DNA from: Azospirillum doebereinerae
GTDB lineage: Bacteria > Pseudomonadota > Alphaproteobacteria > Azospirillales > Azospirillaceae
Direction: 5' to 3'
Length of the DNA stretch: 64,000 nucleotides
Assembly: GCF_003989665.1 (NCBI RefSeq)
Contig: NZ_RZIJ01000013.1
Span: forward strand, 62,001 to 126,000
Position 1 is the first letter of the stretch; every line of letters starts with the position of its first letter. Of this stretch, positions 45,009 through 53,330 are shown in pieces. The notes beneath the pieces are model-generated. The model did not search any database, was not told where the DNA came from, and saw nothing but the letters and a program-made list of their open reading frames with translations. The translations under genes were made by a program, and so were the position numbers.

Positions 45009-45136
45009 TCTGGTTTTCCGTACCATGAGGAGAGTATCTCCTCATTTCGGTGCAGAAAACCGTATCATGGATTCGAGTGCTACGGAAAACCGTAGCGACT
45101 TCAATCGAGATCAAAGAGCCGGTACGGGAAAGCGTA
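45009..45136. promoter_or_regulatory. Four operator-like palindromes upstream of hipA
   Basis: Copies of a 14-bp element with consensus TACGGAAAACCGTA lie at 45009-45022 (TCTGGTTTTCCGTA), 45051-45064, 45081-45094 (perfect, with flanks GCTACGG-AAAA-CCGTAGC) and 45123-45136 (TACGGGAAAGCGTA). Start-to-start distances are 42, 30 and 42 bp. A separate 9+9 dyad (ATGAGGAGA-GTA-TCTCCTCAT, 45025-45045) lies just before the hipA start. This looks like a cooperative HipB-type operator array. Confidence 0.6.
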
Positions 45137-45153
45137 CCGACATTTTATCCGGT

Positions 45154-46626
45154 TCAGGCCACCAGATCGTGGTGGGCGGCCGAGGGGTCGAAGAGCAGGC
45201 CGTCATGGGCGGCGTATTGCGCGTGGACGGCGGCGATCCCGGACCAGTCGGCGGCGGAGTCGGTGGAGGCGTGACCGGCGACGGCGTGGCTCCACACGCT
45301 GTCGGCGGCTTGAAGCTCCGCCGTCTGGAGGGCGGCGGCCTGGGTGCCGAACAGGCTCTTGTCGGCGTGGACGGCCAACGTGCCGTTCCACCACAGGTTC
45401 GACTGGCCGGCGACCACGTCCTTGCCGTCGAAGGCGCCCTTGTCGTAGGTCACCGCGCTGTCGGTGGCGGCGTAGCTGTGGCCGTTCACCGTCACCGTGC
45501 CGACCGTCAGGTTGCGGTCCTGGCCGTTGATGTAGGCGTCGTTGTCGTAGCGGATCTGCACCGTGTGGTCGGTGCCGGCGGTCAGCTCGGTGGCGAAGCT
45601 GTAATTCTTCGCGGCGGTGCCGACGGTCGCTTCGCCGATCGTCTTGCCGTCCACCAGCACGGTGAAGTGGGCGTTCACACCGCCCGCCATCGTGCCCTTG
45701 GCGTTGACCACGATGGTCGAGGCGGCGGTGGTCGGGGCCGGAATGGCGGAGACCGGCGTGACGGGGGCCGGGGCGACCGGCGTGGCCGCGACCGTGGTGG
45801 TCTCGGTCGTGGGCGCGGTGTAGAGCTGGGCGATCTTGGCGAGCAGGGCCGGGGTGTTCAGGTCGGTGTAGCCGGTGGTGCCGATGGCGGTGCCGGTCTG
45901 CCGCGCCAGCGACAGGAACTCGTCCTGGGTCAGGGCGCTGCCGCGCAGCTGGATCGCCTCCTGCTGGGCGAGCGCCACGGCGGCGGTCACCGTCGGGGTC
46001 GAGAAGGAGGAGCCGTTGACCGTCAGCGTCCGTCCGGTCAGGTCGGTCAGCGCGACGGCGGTGCCGTCAGCGCAGAGGTCGGTGATCCCGGCGTTGCGCT
46101 GCGACCAGCCCGGCAGGGCGCCGTCCCCGGTCGAGGCCGAGACGCAGATCACGTTGTGGTCGGCGGCGTAGTAGGACACGTCGGTCGCCGTGCCGTTCTG
46201 CCCGGCGTTGCCGGCGGCGGCCGAGACCAGAACGCGTTGCGCCGCGAGGCTGGCCAGCTCGTCGGACAGGATGGTGGTGGTCTCCGCCGGGGCGGATCCG
46301 CCGGCCAGCGACAGGTTGACCCCGACGATGTTGTAGGCCGAGGCGTTGGCGGCGACCCATTGCAGGGCCTGCTCGATGGTGGCGCCCTCGGCCGAGTTGG
46401 AGCCGTCCGGCATCACCTTCAGCGCAATGATCCCGACGTCGGGGGCCTGGGACAGGATCCTCGAGGTGACCAGGGCGCCGTGGGCGTCGGCGTTGGGGTT
46501 GCGCGCGTCGGCGTCGCCGTTGGCGAAGTCGTACTGGTAGACCAGCCGTCCGACGTTCCAGCTGGACGACCAGCCGCTGTCGATGACGGCGATCGTTCCG
46601 CCGGCCCCGGTGTAGGTGCTCGCCAT
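45154..46626 (-). CDS. Subtilisin-like serine protease with C-terminal carbohydrate-binding module
   Basis: A 490-residue S8 peptidase. Catalytic residues are visible as IAVIDSGW (Asp 16), DAHGALV (His 49) and NGSSFSTPTV (Ser, about 220). A Thr/Pro/Val linker (about 275-310) follows. The C-terminal part contains VQIRYDNDAYINGQDRNLTV, which resembles the calcium-dependent xylan-binding CBM36/60 fold. There is no signal peptide or propeptide: the catalytic domain starts at residue 1. Export, if any, would need a type I C-terminal signal. ATG 46626 has GGGCGAGGACC upstream. The enzyme may act on the surface proteins encoded nearby. Confidence 0.8.
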   Translation of the reverse strand: MASTYTGAGGTIAVIDSGWSSSWNVGRLVYQYDFANGDADARNPNADAHGALVTSRILSQAPDVGIIALKVMPDGSNSAEGATIEQALQWVAANASAYNIVGVNLSLAGGSAPAETTTILSDELASLAAQRVLVSAAAGNAGQNGTATDVSYYAADHNVICVSASTGDGALPGWSQRNAGITDLCADGTAVALTDLTGRTLTVNGSSFSTPTVTAAVALAQQEAIQLRGSALTQDEFLSLARQTGTAIGTTGYTDLNTPALLAKIAQLYTAPTTETTTVAATPVAPAPVTPVSAIPAPTTAASTIVVNAKGTMAGGVNAHFTVLVDGKTIGEATVGTAAKNYSFATELTAGTDHTVQIRYDNDAYINGQDRNLTVGTVTVNGHSYAATDSAVTYDKGAFDGKDVVAGQSNLWWNGTLAVHADKSLFGTQAAALQTAELQAADSVWSHAVAGHASTDSAADWSGIAAVHAQYAAHDGLLFDPSAAHHDLVA

Positions 46627-46825
46627 GGTCCTCGCCCTTCGTATTAACCCTGTTCGTATCGGGCGCAGTATCGCCGGATGGGTGTGGCCTTCGGATGATA
46701 AGGAAGGAACGACGAGCGGGCGCCGCGCGGAAAATCAGGCGCACCCGCGCGGGGGTCCCTTTGGCGGCGGAGCCGTTCCGGTGCTCTTTTCCGTTCCGTC
46801 CTGTTGCTTTTGAAGGAGAAACGGC

Positions 46826-47848
46826 GTGTCGAGGTCGAGGATGGCGTTGTCCTTTCTGTTTCGCTGGGGCGCGGTGTTCCTGCCCTTCGCGGCGTTGCCG
46901 GCCGGGGCGAGGGCGGAGCCGCCCTCGCTCCAGGTGCCGGTGCGCTGCCGGATCGGCGCGGAGTGCGTCGTCCAGAACTACGTCGACCGCGATCCGGGGC
47001 CGGGCGCGCGGGACTTCGCCGACGGCCGGCTGACCTATGACGGGCACAAGGGGACCGATTTCCGGGTGCCGGATCTGGGGGCGATGCGGCGCGGCGTGGC
47101 CGTGGTCGCCGCCGCCCCCGGGGTGGTCGCGCGCGTCCGCGACGGGGAGGAGGACGTCAGCATCCGGCAGAGCGGCGGGGCGAAGCCCGGCCGCGAGGCC
47201 GGCAACGCCGTCGTCGTCGATCATGGCGACGGCTGGGAGACGCAGTACAGCCACCTGCGGCGCGGCAGCCTGGCGGTCAAGCCTGGCGACCGGGTGGACG
47301 CGGGCGCGCCGCTGGGCGAGATCGGCCTGTCCGGCAACACCGAGTTCCCCCACGTCGATTTCTCCGTTCGCCACGACGGGCGGGTGGTCGATCCCTTCGT
47401 GGGTGAGGAGGCAGCCAAAGGCTCGCCGGAAGCGGAGGGGCTGTGGAGCCCGCAGGCCCGCGAGGTCCTGGCCTACCGGCCGAGCGGCCTGCTCAACGCC
47501 GGTTTCGCGGCGGAACCGCCCAAGGCGGAGAAGGCGCGCGACGGGGCCTATGAAGCCGAACGCCTGCCGGCCGACACCCCTGCGCTCGGCGTCTGGGCGG
47601 AGTTCTTCGGCGGCCGGGAGGGTGACCGCATGTCCCTCCAGGTGACCGGGCCGGATGGCCGGCGGCTGTACGCCAGTAACGGCGTCGTGCCCAAGCCGCT
47701 CGCCGTGCTGTTCGTCGGCGCCACCGTTCCCAAGCCGGCTCAGGCCTCGCCTCAATCCTGGCCCCCCGGCTCCTACCGGGTGACCGTGACCTTGTCGCAC
47801 GGCAAGGATGTTGTCGTCCGTGAAGAGCGCAGCGTCGAGTTGCGGTGA
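46826..47848 (+). CDS. M23-family metallopeptidase-like exported protein
   Basis: A protein of 340 residues. The first 30 form a signal peptide (FLFRWGAVFLPFAALPAGARA). The LytM/M23 core (about 70-190) has DGHKGTDF, matching HxxxD, then WETQYSHLRRG, but the last zinc motif reads HVDF where HxH is usual, so the second His is Asp. It may be a weak or regulatory peptidoglycan hydrolase. The C-terminal 120 residues (GVWAEFFGGREGDRMSLQVT onward) look like an immunoglobulin-like domain. The GTG start at 46826 has AAGGAGAA upstream. It is divergent from the subtilase. Confidence 0.8.
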   Translation: MSRSRMALSFLFRWGAVFLPFAALPAGARAEPPSLQVPVRCRIGAECVVQNYVDRDPGPGARDFADGRLTYDGHKGTDFRVPDLGAMRRGVAVVAAAPGVVARVRDGEEDVSIRQSGGAKPGREAGNAVVVDHGDGWETQYSHLRRGSLAVKPGDRVDAGAPLGEIGLSGNTEFPHVDFSVRHDGRVVDPFVGEEAAKGSPEAEGLWSPQAREVLAYRPSGLLNAGFAAEPPKAEKARDGAYEAERLPADTPALGVWAEFFGGREGDRMSLQVTGPDGRRLYASNGVVPKPLAVLFVGATVPKPAQASPQSWPPGSYRVTVTLSHGKDVVVREERSVELR

Positions 47849-48011
47849 GCCTTATTTCCGGAAGCCACAAGTGACAAATCTCCCCTGTAACCTTTTGTCA
47901 TGAAAAGAACACGCGCAGTCTTGGTGAAAGTGATGACCCGAAAGGGGTAAGGCTATCCGTTATTAAGGTTTATGCCGTGTGATTGCCCCAATACGGGCAA
48001 GGCATCCGGCA

Positions 48012-50621
48012 ATGACAGACAGCGCATCTCAGGCTTTCTTCGTCGCGACCAACGGCAACGATTCGTGGTCGGGGCGTCTGGCGGCTCCCAACGCGGAGGG
48101 GACCGACGGCCCCTTCGCCACGCTGGACCGCGCCCAGAGCGCCATGCGGGCGACCGGGGTGCGCGACACCTACGTGCGTGGCGGCACCTACGCGCTCGAC
48201 CACACGGTCACGCTGACCGGGGCCGACAACGGCGTGCGGATCATGGCCTATCCGGGGGAAACCCCGGTGCTGAGCGGCGGCCAGCGGGTCACCGGCTTCA
48301 CCGACCTCGGCGGCGGGCTCTACGCCGCGCCGGTCGCGTCGGCGACCGGGCTCGACCTCAGCATCGGCGGGGTGCGCCAGAAGGTGGCGCAGAGCGGCGA
48401 CTGGAATGCCGGGGACGCCAAGTCCGGCTGGTCCTTCCTGGAGGCGGCTGCCACCGGGGCCAGCAAGACCAGCTTGCGCTACACCGCCGGCGACGCGTCG
48501 GTCCCGGCCTCGGTGCAGGCCGGCACCGTGATCCAGACCTTCGACACCGAGCATCTCGCCGACAACATCGTCGGCGTCGCCGGCATCGACACGGCGAGCC
48601 GCACCATCAGCTTCACCCAGGGCGTCCAATACGCCCTGCGCACCGGCGGCACCTTCCGGCTGCTGAACGACGACGCCTTTCTGCGCGACGCCGGGGAATT
48701 CGCGTGGCGCGCCGAGGACGGCCGGCTGGTCGTGAAGCCGCAGGACGCGGCGGCGCTGCTGTCGCAGGGCGCCGTGGTGTCGCGGCTCGGCACGCTGGTG
48801 GCGCTGAACGGGGCCAGCGGGGTGACACTCCAGGGGCTGACCTTCTCGGACACGGTCTATGACGGGTCGGCGCTGACCCTGACCAACGCGGCCGACAACA
48901 GCGTCGCTGGTAACCGCTTCGTCAACGTCGGGACGGCGATGACGCTGACCGGCTCGCCGCGCAACACCATCGAGGCCAACCGGCTGGAGCATCTGGGCGC
49001 CAGCGGCATCAAGGTCGGCTACGGCAGCAACGCCAACCTGATCTCCGGCAACAGCATCTCCGACATCGGCGAGGTGCTGAAAGGCGTCGCCGGGGTGTCG
49101 GTCTACGGGTCCAACGACACGCGGATCACCGGCAACGACATCCGCAACAGCCCGCGCTACGGCGTGTCGCTCAAGAACTGGGACTCCGCCACCGTCAACA
49201 CCGGCACCGTCGTCGAGTACAACCGCATCTGGAACACGATGCTGGAGACCGCCGACGGCGGCGCCATCGAGATGCTGGGGCGGTCCAACGTCGACACCCG
49301 CACGGTCATCCAGGGCAACGACATCCGCAACGTCGGCGGTCTGGCGAGCAACGCGTCGGGCTGGCTCGAACGCTACAAGAGCTTCGGCGTCTACCTCGAC
49401 GACATGGCCAACGGCGTCACCGTCAAGGACAACTTCATCCAGAACACCGGCTGGGCCAGCGTCTTCGTCCATGGCGGGGATTCCAACCGGGTCACCAACA
49501 ACGTCGCCGTGCTGTCGAACCCGCGCGAGCGCTTCATCCGCCTGGAATGGAGCCCCAACGCCGGCACCATTGGGCTGCTGGCCGACAACAGCGTGACCGG
49601 GAACGTGATCGCCTCCTCCACCGGGGTGGATTACTGGGAGTTCTGGACCCCCGGCTCCTACAGCGTCACCGGCAATCTCGTGCAGGGGACGCGCGTCTTC
49701 AACAGCGGGGACGCCGTCGGCAGCGGGCTGTTCGTCAACGCGGCGGCCGGCGACTACCGGCTGAGTTCCAGCGCGGCGGCGTCGCTCGGCATCCACGACC
49801 TGGACTGGGCGCGGATCGGCACCGCCGCCGCGACGGTGCCGGGCATCCCGGCGCCGTCGATCGTCGCGTCGGGCGGGACGGGCGGGGTGGCCGGTGGAAG
49901 CGCCACCCCCACCGCCGCCGCCTCCGTCGCGGCGGCGGCGGTCTTCGTGCCGCTGGCCTACATCGCGTCCTACACCGACCTGTCGGCGGCCTTCGGCGCC
50001 AACGCGGCGGCGGGGCTGGCGCATTACATCGCGAACGGGCAAGCGGAGGGCCGCACGGTGACCTTCAACCCGCTGGCCTATACGGCCTCCTACCTCGACC
50101 TGTCCTCGGCCTTCGGCACCGATCCGGCGAGCGCGGCGGCGCATTACATCACCAGCGGCCGGGCCGAGGGCCGGACGGTGACCTTCGACCCGCTGGCCTA
50201 CGCGGCCTCTTACGCCGACCTCGGCGCCGCCTTCGGCACCGACCAGACGAGCGCTGCCGCGCATTACATCGCGAGCGGTCGGGCCGAGGGCCGCAAAGTG
50301 ACCTTCGACCCGCTGGCCTATGTCGCGGCCAACCCCGACCTCGCCGCCGCCTTCGGCACCAACCGGACGGCGGCGGAGACGCATTACCTCACCAACGGCC
50401 GGGCGGAGAACCGGAGCACCGTCTTCAACGCGACGGCCTATCTGGCCGCCAACCCGGACGTGGCCGCCGCGACCGGTGGCGACCTGGGCGCGGCCATGCG
50501 GCACTACGCCCTGATGGGCCGGCTGGAAGGACGGGCGTTGAGCGTGCCGGTGGCGTCGTCCAAGTCGGCTGACGTGCTGGCGTCCGCCGGGCTGCTCGCC
50601 GCCGCCTCCGGCGGGAGGTAG
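48012..50621 (+). CDS. Parallel beta-helix protein with five C-terminal FDxxxYLA repeats
   Basis: An 869-residue protein. It starts FFVATNGNDSWSGRLAAPNA, the usual opening of large right-handed beta-helix polysaccharide-degrading or -binding proteins. The helix spans about 30-600 with many N-rich turns (RNTIEANRLEHLGASGIKVG, TRITGNDIRNSPRYGVSL). A Gly/Ala linker follows. Residues about 645-845 are five repeats of the FDPLAYxASYxDLxAAFG type shared with four other proteins here. No signal peptide is present, so type I export is likely. It probably cleaves or binds the local exopolysaccharide. ATG 48012 is preferred to an in-frame upstream codon at 47979. Confidence 0.85.
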   Translation: MTDSASQAFFVATNGNDSWSGRLAAPNAEGTDGPFATLDRAQSAMRATGVRDTYVRGGTYALDHTVTLTGADNGVRIMAYPGETPVLSGGQRVTGFTDLGGGLYAAPVASATGLDLSIGGVRQKVAQSGDWNAGDAKSGWSFLEAAATGASKTSLRYTAGDASVPASVQAGTVIQTFDTEHLADNIVGVAGIDTASRTISFTQGVQYALRTGGTFRLLNDDAFLRDAGEFAWRAEDGRLVVKPQDAAALLSQGAVVSRLGTLVALNGASGVTLQGLTFSDTVYDGSALTLTNAADNSVAGNRFVNVGTAMTLTGSPRNTIEANRLEHLGASGIKVGYGSNANLISGNSISDIGEVLKGVAGVSVYGSNDTRITGNDIRNSPRYGVSLKNWDSATVNTGTVVEYNRIWNTMLETADGGAIEMLGRSNVDTRTVIQGNDIRNVGGLASNASGWLERYKSFGVYLDDMANGVTVKDNFIQNTGWASVFVHGGDSNRVTNNVAVLSNPRERFIRLEWSPNAGTIGLLADNSVTGNVIASSTGVDYWEFWTPGSYSVTGNLVQGTRVFNSGDAVGSGLFVNAAAGDYRLSSSAAASLGIHDLDWARIGTAAATVPGIPAPSIVASGGTGGVAGGSATPTAAASVAAAAVFVPLAYIASYTDLSAAFGANAAAGLAHYIANGQAEGRTVTFNPLAYTASYLDLSSAFGTDPASAAAHYITSGRAEGRTVTFDPLAYAASYADLGAAFGTDQTSAAAHYIASGRAEGRKVTFDPLAYVAANPDLAAAFGTNRTAAETHYLTNGRAENRSTVFNATAYLAANPDVAAATGGDLGAAMRHYALMGRLEGRALSVPVASSKSADVLASAGLLAAASGGR
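49944..50541 (+). repeat. Array of five 40-residue coding repeats
   Basis: Tandem units at the 3' end of the beta-helix gene. Units 1-4 carry the FxPLAYxA[S/A] variant, the same subtype as in the giant DUF4347 protein; unit 5 is [11 protein letters not shown]. The 3' location is the same in both genes. Confidence 0.85.
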
Positions 50622-50696
50622 GGAAAGAGCCAGGGATGACAGGACGGGCCTGAGCGGCTACAACGGCGCGTTCGGCGCCGCGTTCACGCGGCGCTC

Positions 50697-51737
50697 ATGC
50701 TTTGCGCAGGGATGATGCCCCAGGCCCTTCTCGACCCTCCCTTCACCCGCTCGGACGCGGTGCCGGACACGGCCCCCGCCCGGCGTTGGCCCACCCTGGT
50801 GAAGCTGGCGGTGACGGTCGCGATCCTCGGGCTGCTGGCCGCCGGGGCCGACTGGGCGGCCATCGCCGCGCGGCTGGCCGCCGCCGATCCCTGGCTGCTG
50901 GCCGCCGGCGTCGCGGTCAAGGCGTTCACCCTGCCGCTGGCCGCCCTGCGGTGGCGGGCCGTGGGTCGGGCCGCCGGCTTCTCCATGAGCCGGTGGATGT
51001 CCTTCCGGATCCAGATGGCGAGCGGCTTCGTCGGCCAGATCCTGCCAGGATCGCTCGGCGCCGATCTGCTGCGCGGCTGGTTCACTTGGCGGCTCGGCCA
51101 TCCGGCGGGGGCGGTGACGTTGACCCTGCTGGTCGACCGGCTGCTGGCGCTGCTGGGCGTCGTGCTGATCGGGCTGGCCGGCTTGCCGCGTCTGGTCGCC
51201 GTGGCGCCCCCCGCTGTCGCCTGGAGCGTGCTGGGCGCCGCCCTGGTTCTGGGCGCCGGCGTCGCGGCGCTGCTGGTCGCCGCCCGCCTGCCGCGCGAGC
51301 GGCTTCCCCTGCCGGCACGCCTGCGCGACGGAAAGCCGGTGCGGGCGCTCTGGGGGGCGGTCGCGGAACTGCGCGCCATGGCGCTCCGCCCCGCCGCCTG
51401 GATGGCGCTGCTCCACGCCGTCGGCGTCCACCTCGCCACCATCGCCACGACCGTCCTGTTCGCTCGGGCCTTCGGCCTGCCGCTCGGCTGGCTCGACGGG
51501 CTGGCCATCGTGCCGGCCGCCATCGTCGCGTCGGCCCTGCCCGTCTCCTTCGGCGGCTGGGGCGTGCGCGAGGGGGCGATGGTCGCCGGCTTCGTGCTGC
51601 TCGGCTTCGACGCCGGCGCGGCGCTCCTCGTCTCGGTGATGATCGGGCTGTCGATCGCCGTCCTGACGCTTCCCGGCGGAGTCTTCTGGCTGCTGCTGCG
51701 GAGCGAAACCTCTTCCCTGCCGGATTCCTCCCGATGA
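50697..51737 (+). CDS. UPF0104 / lysylphosphatidylglycerol-synthase-TM-like flippase domain protein
   Basis: A 346-residue polytopic inner-membrane protein with about eight helices. FRIQMASGFVGQILPGSLGADLLRG and ALPVSFGGWGVREGAMVAGF are the two signature blocks of this family, which includes lipid-linked sugar flippase candidates. The stop overlaps the start of the next gene (ATGA), a methyltransferase-GT2 fusion that resembles polyprenyl-phosphate sugar synthases. The pair may make and move a lipid-linked sugar. ATG 50697 or 50712 could be the start. Confidence 0.85.
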   Translation: MLCAGMMPQALLDPPFTRSDAVPDTAPARRWPTLVKLAVTVAILGLLAAGADWAAIAARLAAADPWLLAAGVAVKAFTLPLAALRWRAVGRAAGFSMSRWMSFRIQMASGFVGQILPGSLGADLLRGWFTWRLGHPAGAVTLTLLVDRLLALLGVVLIGLAGLPRLVAVAPPAVAWSVLGAALVLGAGVAALLVAARLPRERLPLPARLRDGKPVRALWGAVAELRAMALRPAAWMALLHAVGVHLATIATTVLFARAFGLPLGWLDGLAIVPAAIVASALPVSFGGWGVREGAMVAGFVLLGFDAGAALLVSVMIGLSIAVLTLPGGVFWLLLRSETSSLPDSSR

Positions 51738-53230
51738 CCGACTCCACCCCGACCACGCTCGACCGGACCGCCGCGGAGGCCGCGCCCCGCCCCTTGTCTT
51801 TCCGGCAGGAGCGCATCCGTGCCTTGTTCGACCGTGTGGCGACGAAGCGCGAGCGCTGGGCCGGACACAACCGCGATTTCCACGACGCCGATTGCGCCTA
51901 TCTGCGCTTCCTGGTGCCCGAAGGCGCCACGGTGCTGGAGATCGGCTGCGGGCTGGGCGACACGCTGGCGGCGCTGAAGCCGGCGCGCGGCGTCGGCATC
52001 GACCTCAGCCCGGCGACGGTGGCCGGGGCGAAGGCCCGCCACCCGCATCTGGAGTTCCACGCCGGCAACGCCGAGGACCCGGCGGATCTCGACGCCATCG
52101 AGGGGCCGTTCAGCCACATCGTGCTGTCGGGCACCATCGGCTTCCTCGACGACATCGAGGACACGCTGCGCCTGCTGCGCCGCTTCGCCACGCCCAAGAC
52201 CCGGATCGTCGTCAGCTACCATTCCCGCGCCTGGGAGCCGATCCTGTGGGCGGCGGAAAAGCTGGGCCTTCGCCTGCCGCAGGGCCAGCAGAACTGGCTG
52301 TCCACCACCGACATCGTCAACCTGCTGGATCTGGCCGGCTGGGAGCCGGTGCGCCGCGAGTGGCGCCAGCTGGTGCCCAAGCGCCTGCTGGGGCTGGGGA
52401 CGCTGGTCAACCGCTACCTCGCGCCGCTGCCGGGCATCCGCCGGCTGTGCCTGCGCAGCTACGTGGTCGCCCGCCCGCAGCCGGACGGCGCCGTGACGGT
52501 GGAGGGTAGGCCGCCCTCGGTCACCATCCTGATCCCCTGCCGCAACGAGCGCGGCAACATCGAGAACGCCATCCGCCGCTTGGCTCCCTTCGCCCCCGAC
52601 ATCGAGGTGATCTACTGCGAGGGCCACAGCCAGGACGGCACCTTCGAGGAGTGCGAGCGGGTCCGCGACGCCTACCCCGACTGGGACATCAAGGTCATGC
52701 GCCAGCCCGGCAAGGGCAAGGGCGACGCGGTGCGCGCCGGCTTCGCGGCGGCACGCGGCGACATCCTGATCATCCTCGACGCCGATTTGACGGTGCCGCC
52801 GGAGACGATGGGGAAGTTCTACCAAGCCATGGTGTCCGGCCGGGGCGAGTTCGTGAACGGCACCCGGCTGGTCTACCCGATGGCGGCCGAGGCGATGCGC
52901 TTCCTGAACTTCCTGGCCAACCGGGCCTTCGCGCGCATCTTCTCTTACCTGCTGAACCAGCGCTTCACCGACACGCTGTGCGGCACCAAGGTGCTGTGGC
53001 GCAAGGATTACGAGGAGATCGTGGCGAACCGCCACTACTTCGGCGATTTCGACCCGTTCGGCGACTTCGACCTGATCTTCGGCGCTGCCAAGCAGAACTT
53101 GAAGATCGTCGAGGTCCCGGTGCGCTACGCCGACCGCAGCTATGGGGAAACGCAGATCTCGCGCTTCACCCATGGCTGGCTGCTGGCCCGCATGGTGGTC
53201 TTCGCCTGGAAGAAGCTGAAGGCGTTCTGA
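51734..53230 (+). CDS. Fusion of SAM methyltransferase and family 2 glycosyltransferase
   Basis: A protein of 498 residues. The N-terminal domain (about 20-230) is a class I methyltransferase: ATVLEIGCGLGDTLAALK, GVGIDLSPATVAGAKAR and HIVLSGTIGFLDDIED. The C-terminal domain (about 255-498) is a GT-A enzyme of the dolichyl-phosphate-mannose synthase type: SVTILIPCRNERGNIENAIR, VIYCEGHSQDGT and ILIILDADLTVPPETM, with FTDTLCGTKVLWRK further on. It could charge a polyprenyl phosphate with a sugar and methylate a related substrate. It is translationally coupled to the upstream membrane protein. Confidence 0.9.
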   Translation: MTDSTPTTLDRTAAEAAPRPLSFRQERIRALFDRVATKRERWAGHNRDFHDADCAYLRFLVPEGATVLEIGCGLGDTLAALKPARGVGIDLSPATVAGAKARHPHLEFHAGNAEDPADLDAIEGPFSHIVLSGTIGFLDDIEDTLRLLRRFATPKTRIVVSYHSRAWEPILWAAEKLGLRLPQGQQNWLSTTDIVNLLDLAGWEPVRREWRQLVPKRLLGLGTLVNRYLAPLPGIRRLCLRSYVVARPQPDGAVTVEGRPPSVTILIPCRNERGNIENAIRRLAPFAPDIEVIYCEGHSQDGTFEECERVRDAYPDWDIKVMRQPGKGKGDAVRAGFAAARGDILIILDADLTVPPETMGKFYQAMVSGRGEFVNGTRLVYPMAAEAMRFLNFLANRAFARIFSYLLNQRFTDTLCGTKVLWRKDYEEIVANRHYFGDFDPFGDFDLIFGAAKQNLKIVEVPVRYADRSYGETQISRFTHGWLLARMVVFAWKKLKAF

Positions 53231-53330
53231 TGCCGGTCGCCTTGGCGATCGGCCTGCGCCCGCGCTCTCCCGGAGTTGTGGCCTCGCCAAGCGTCCGGGG
53301 CGTTGCAAACCTCCGTGTGCGAGGGGGCGC

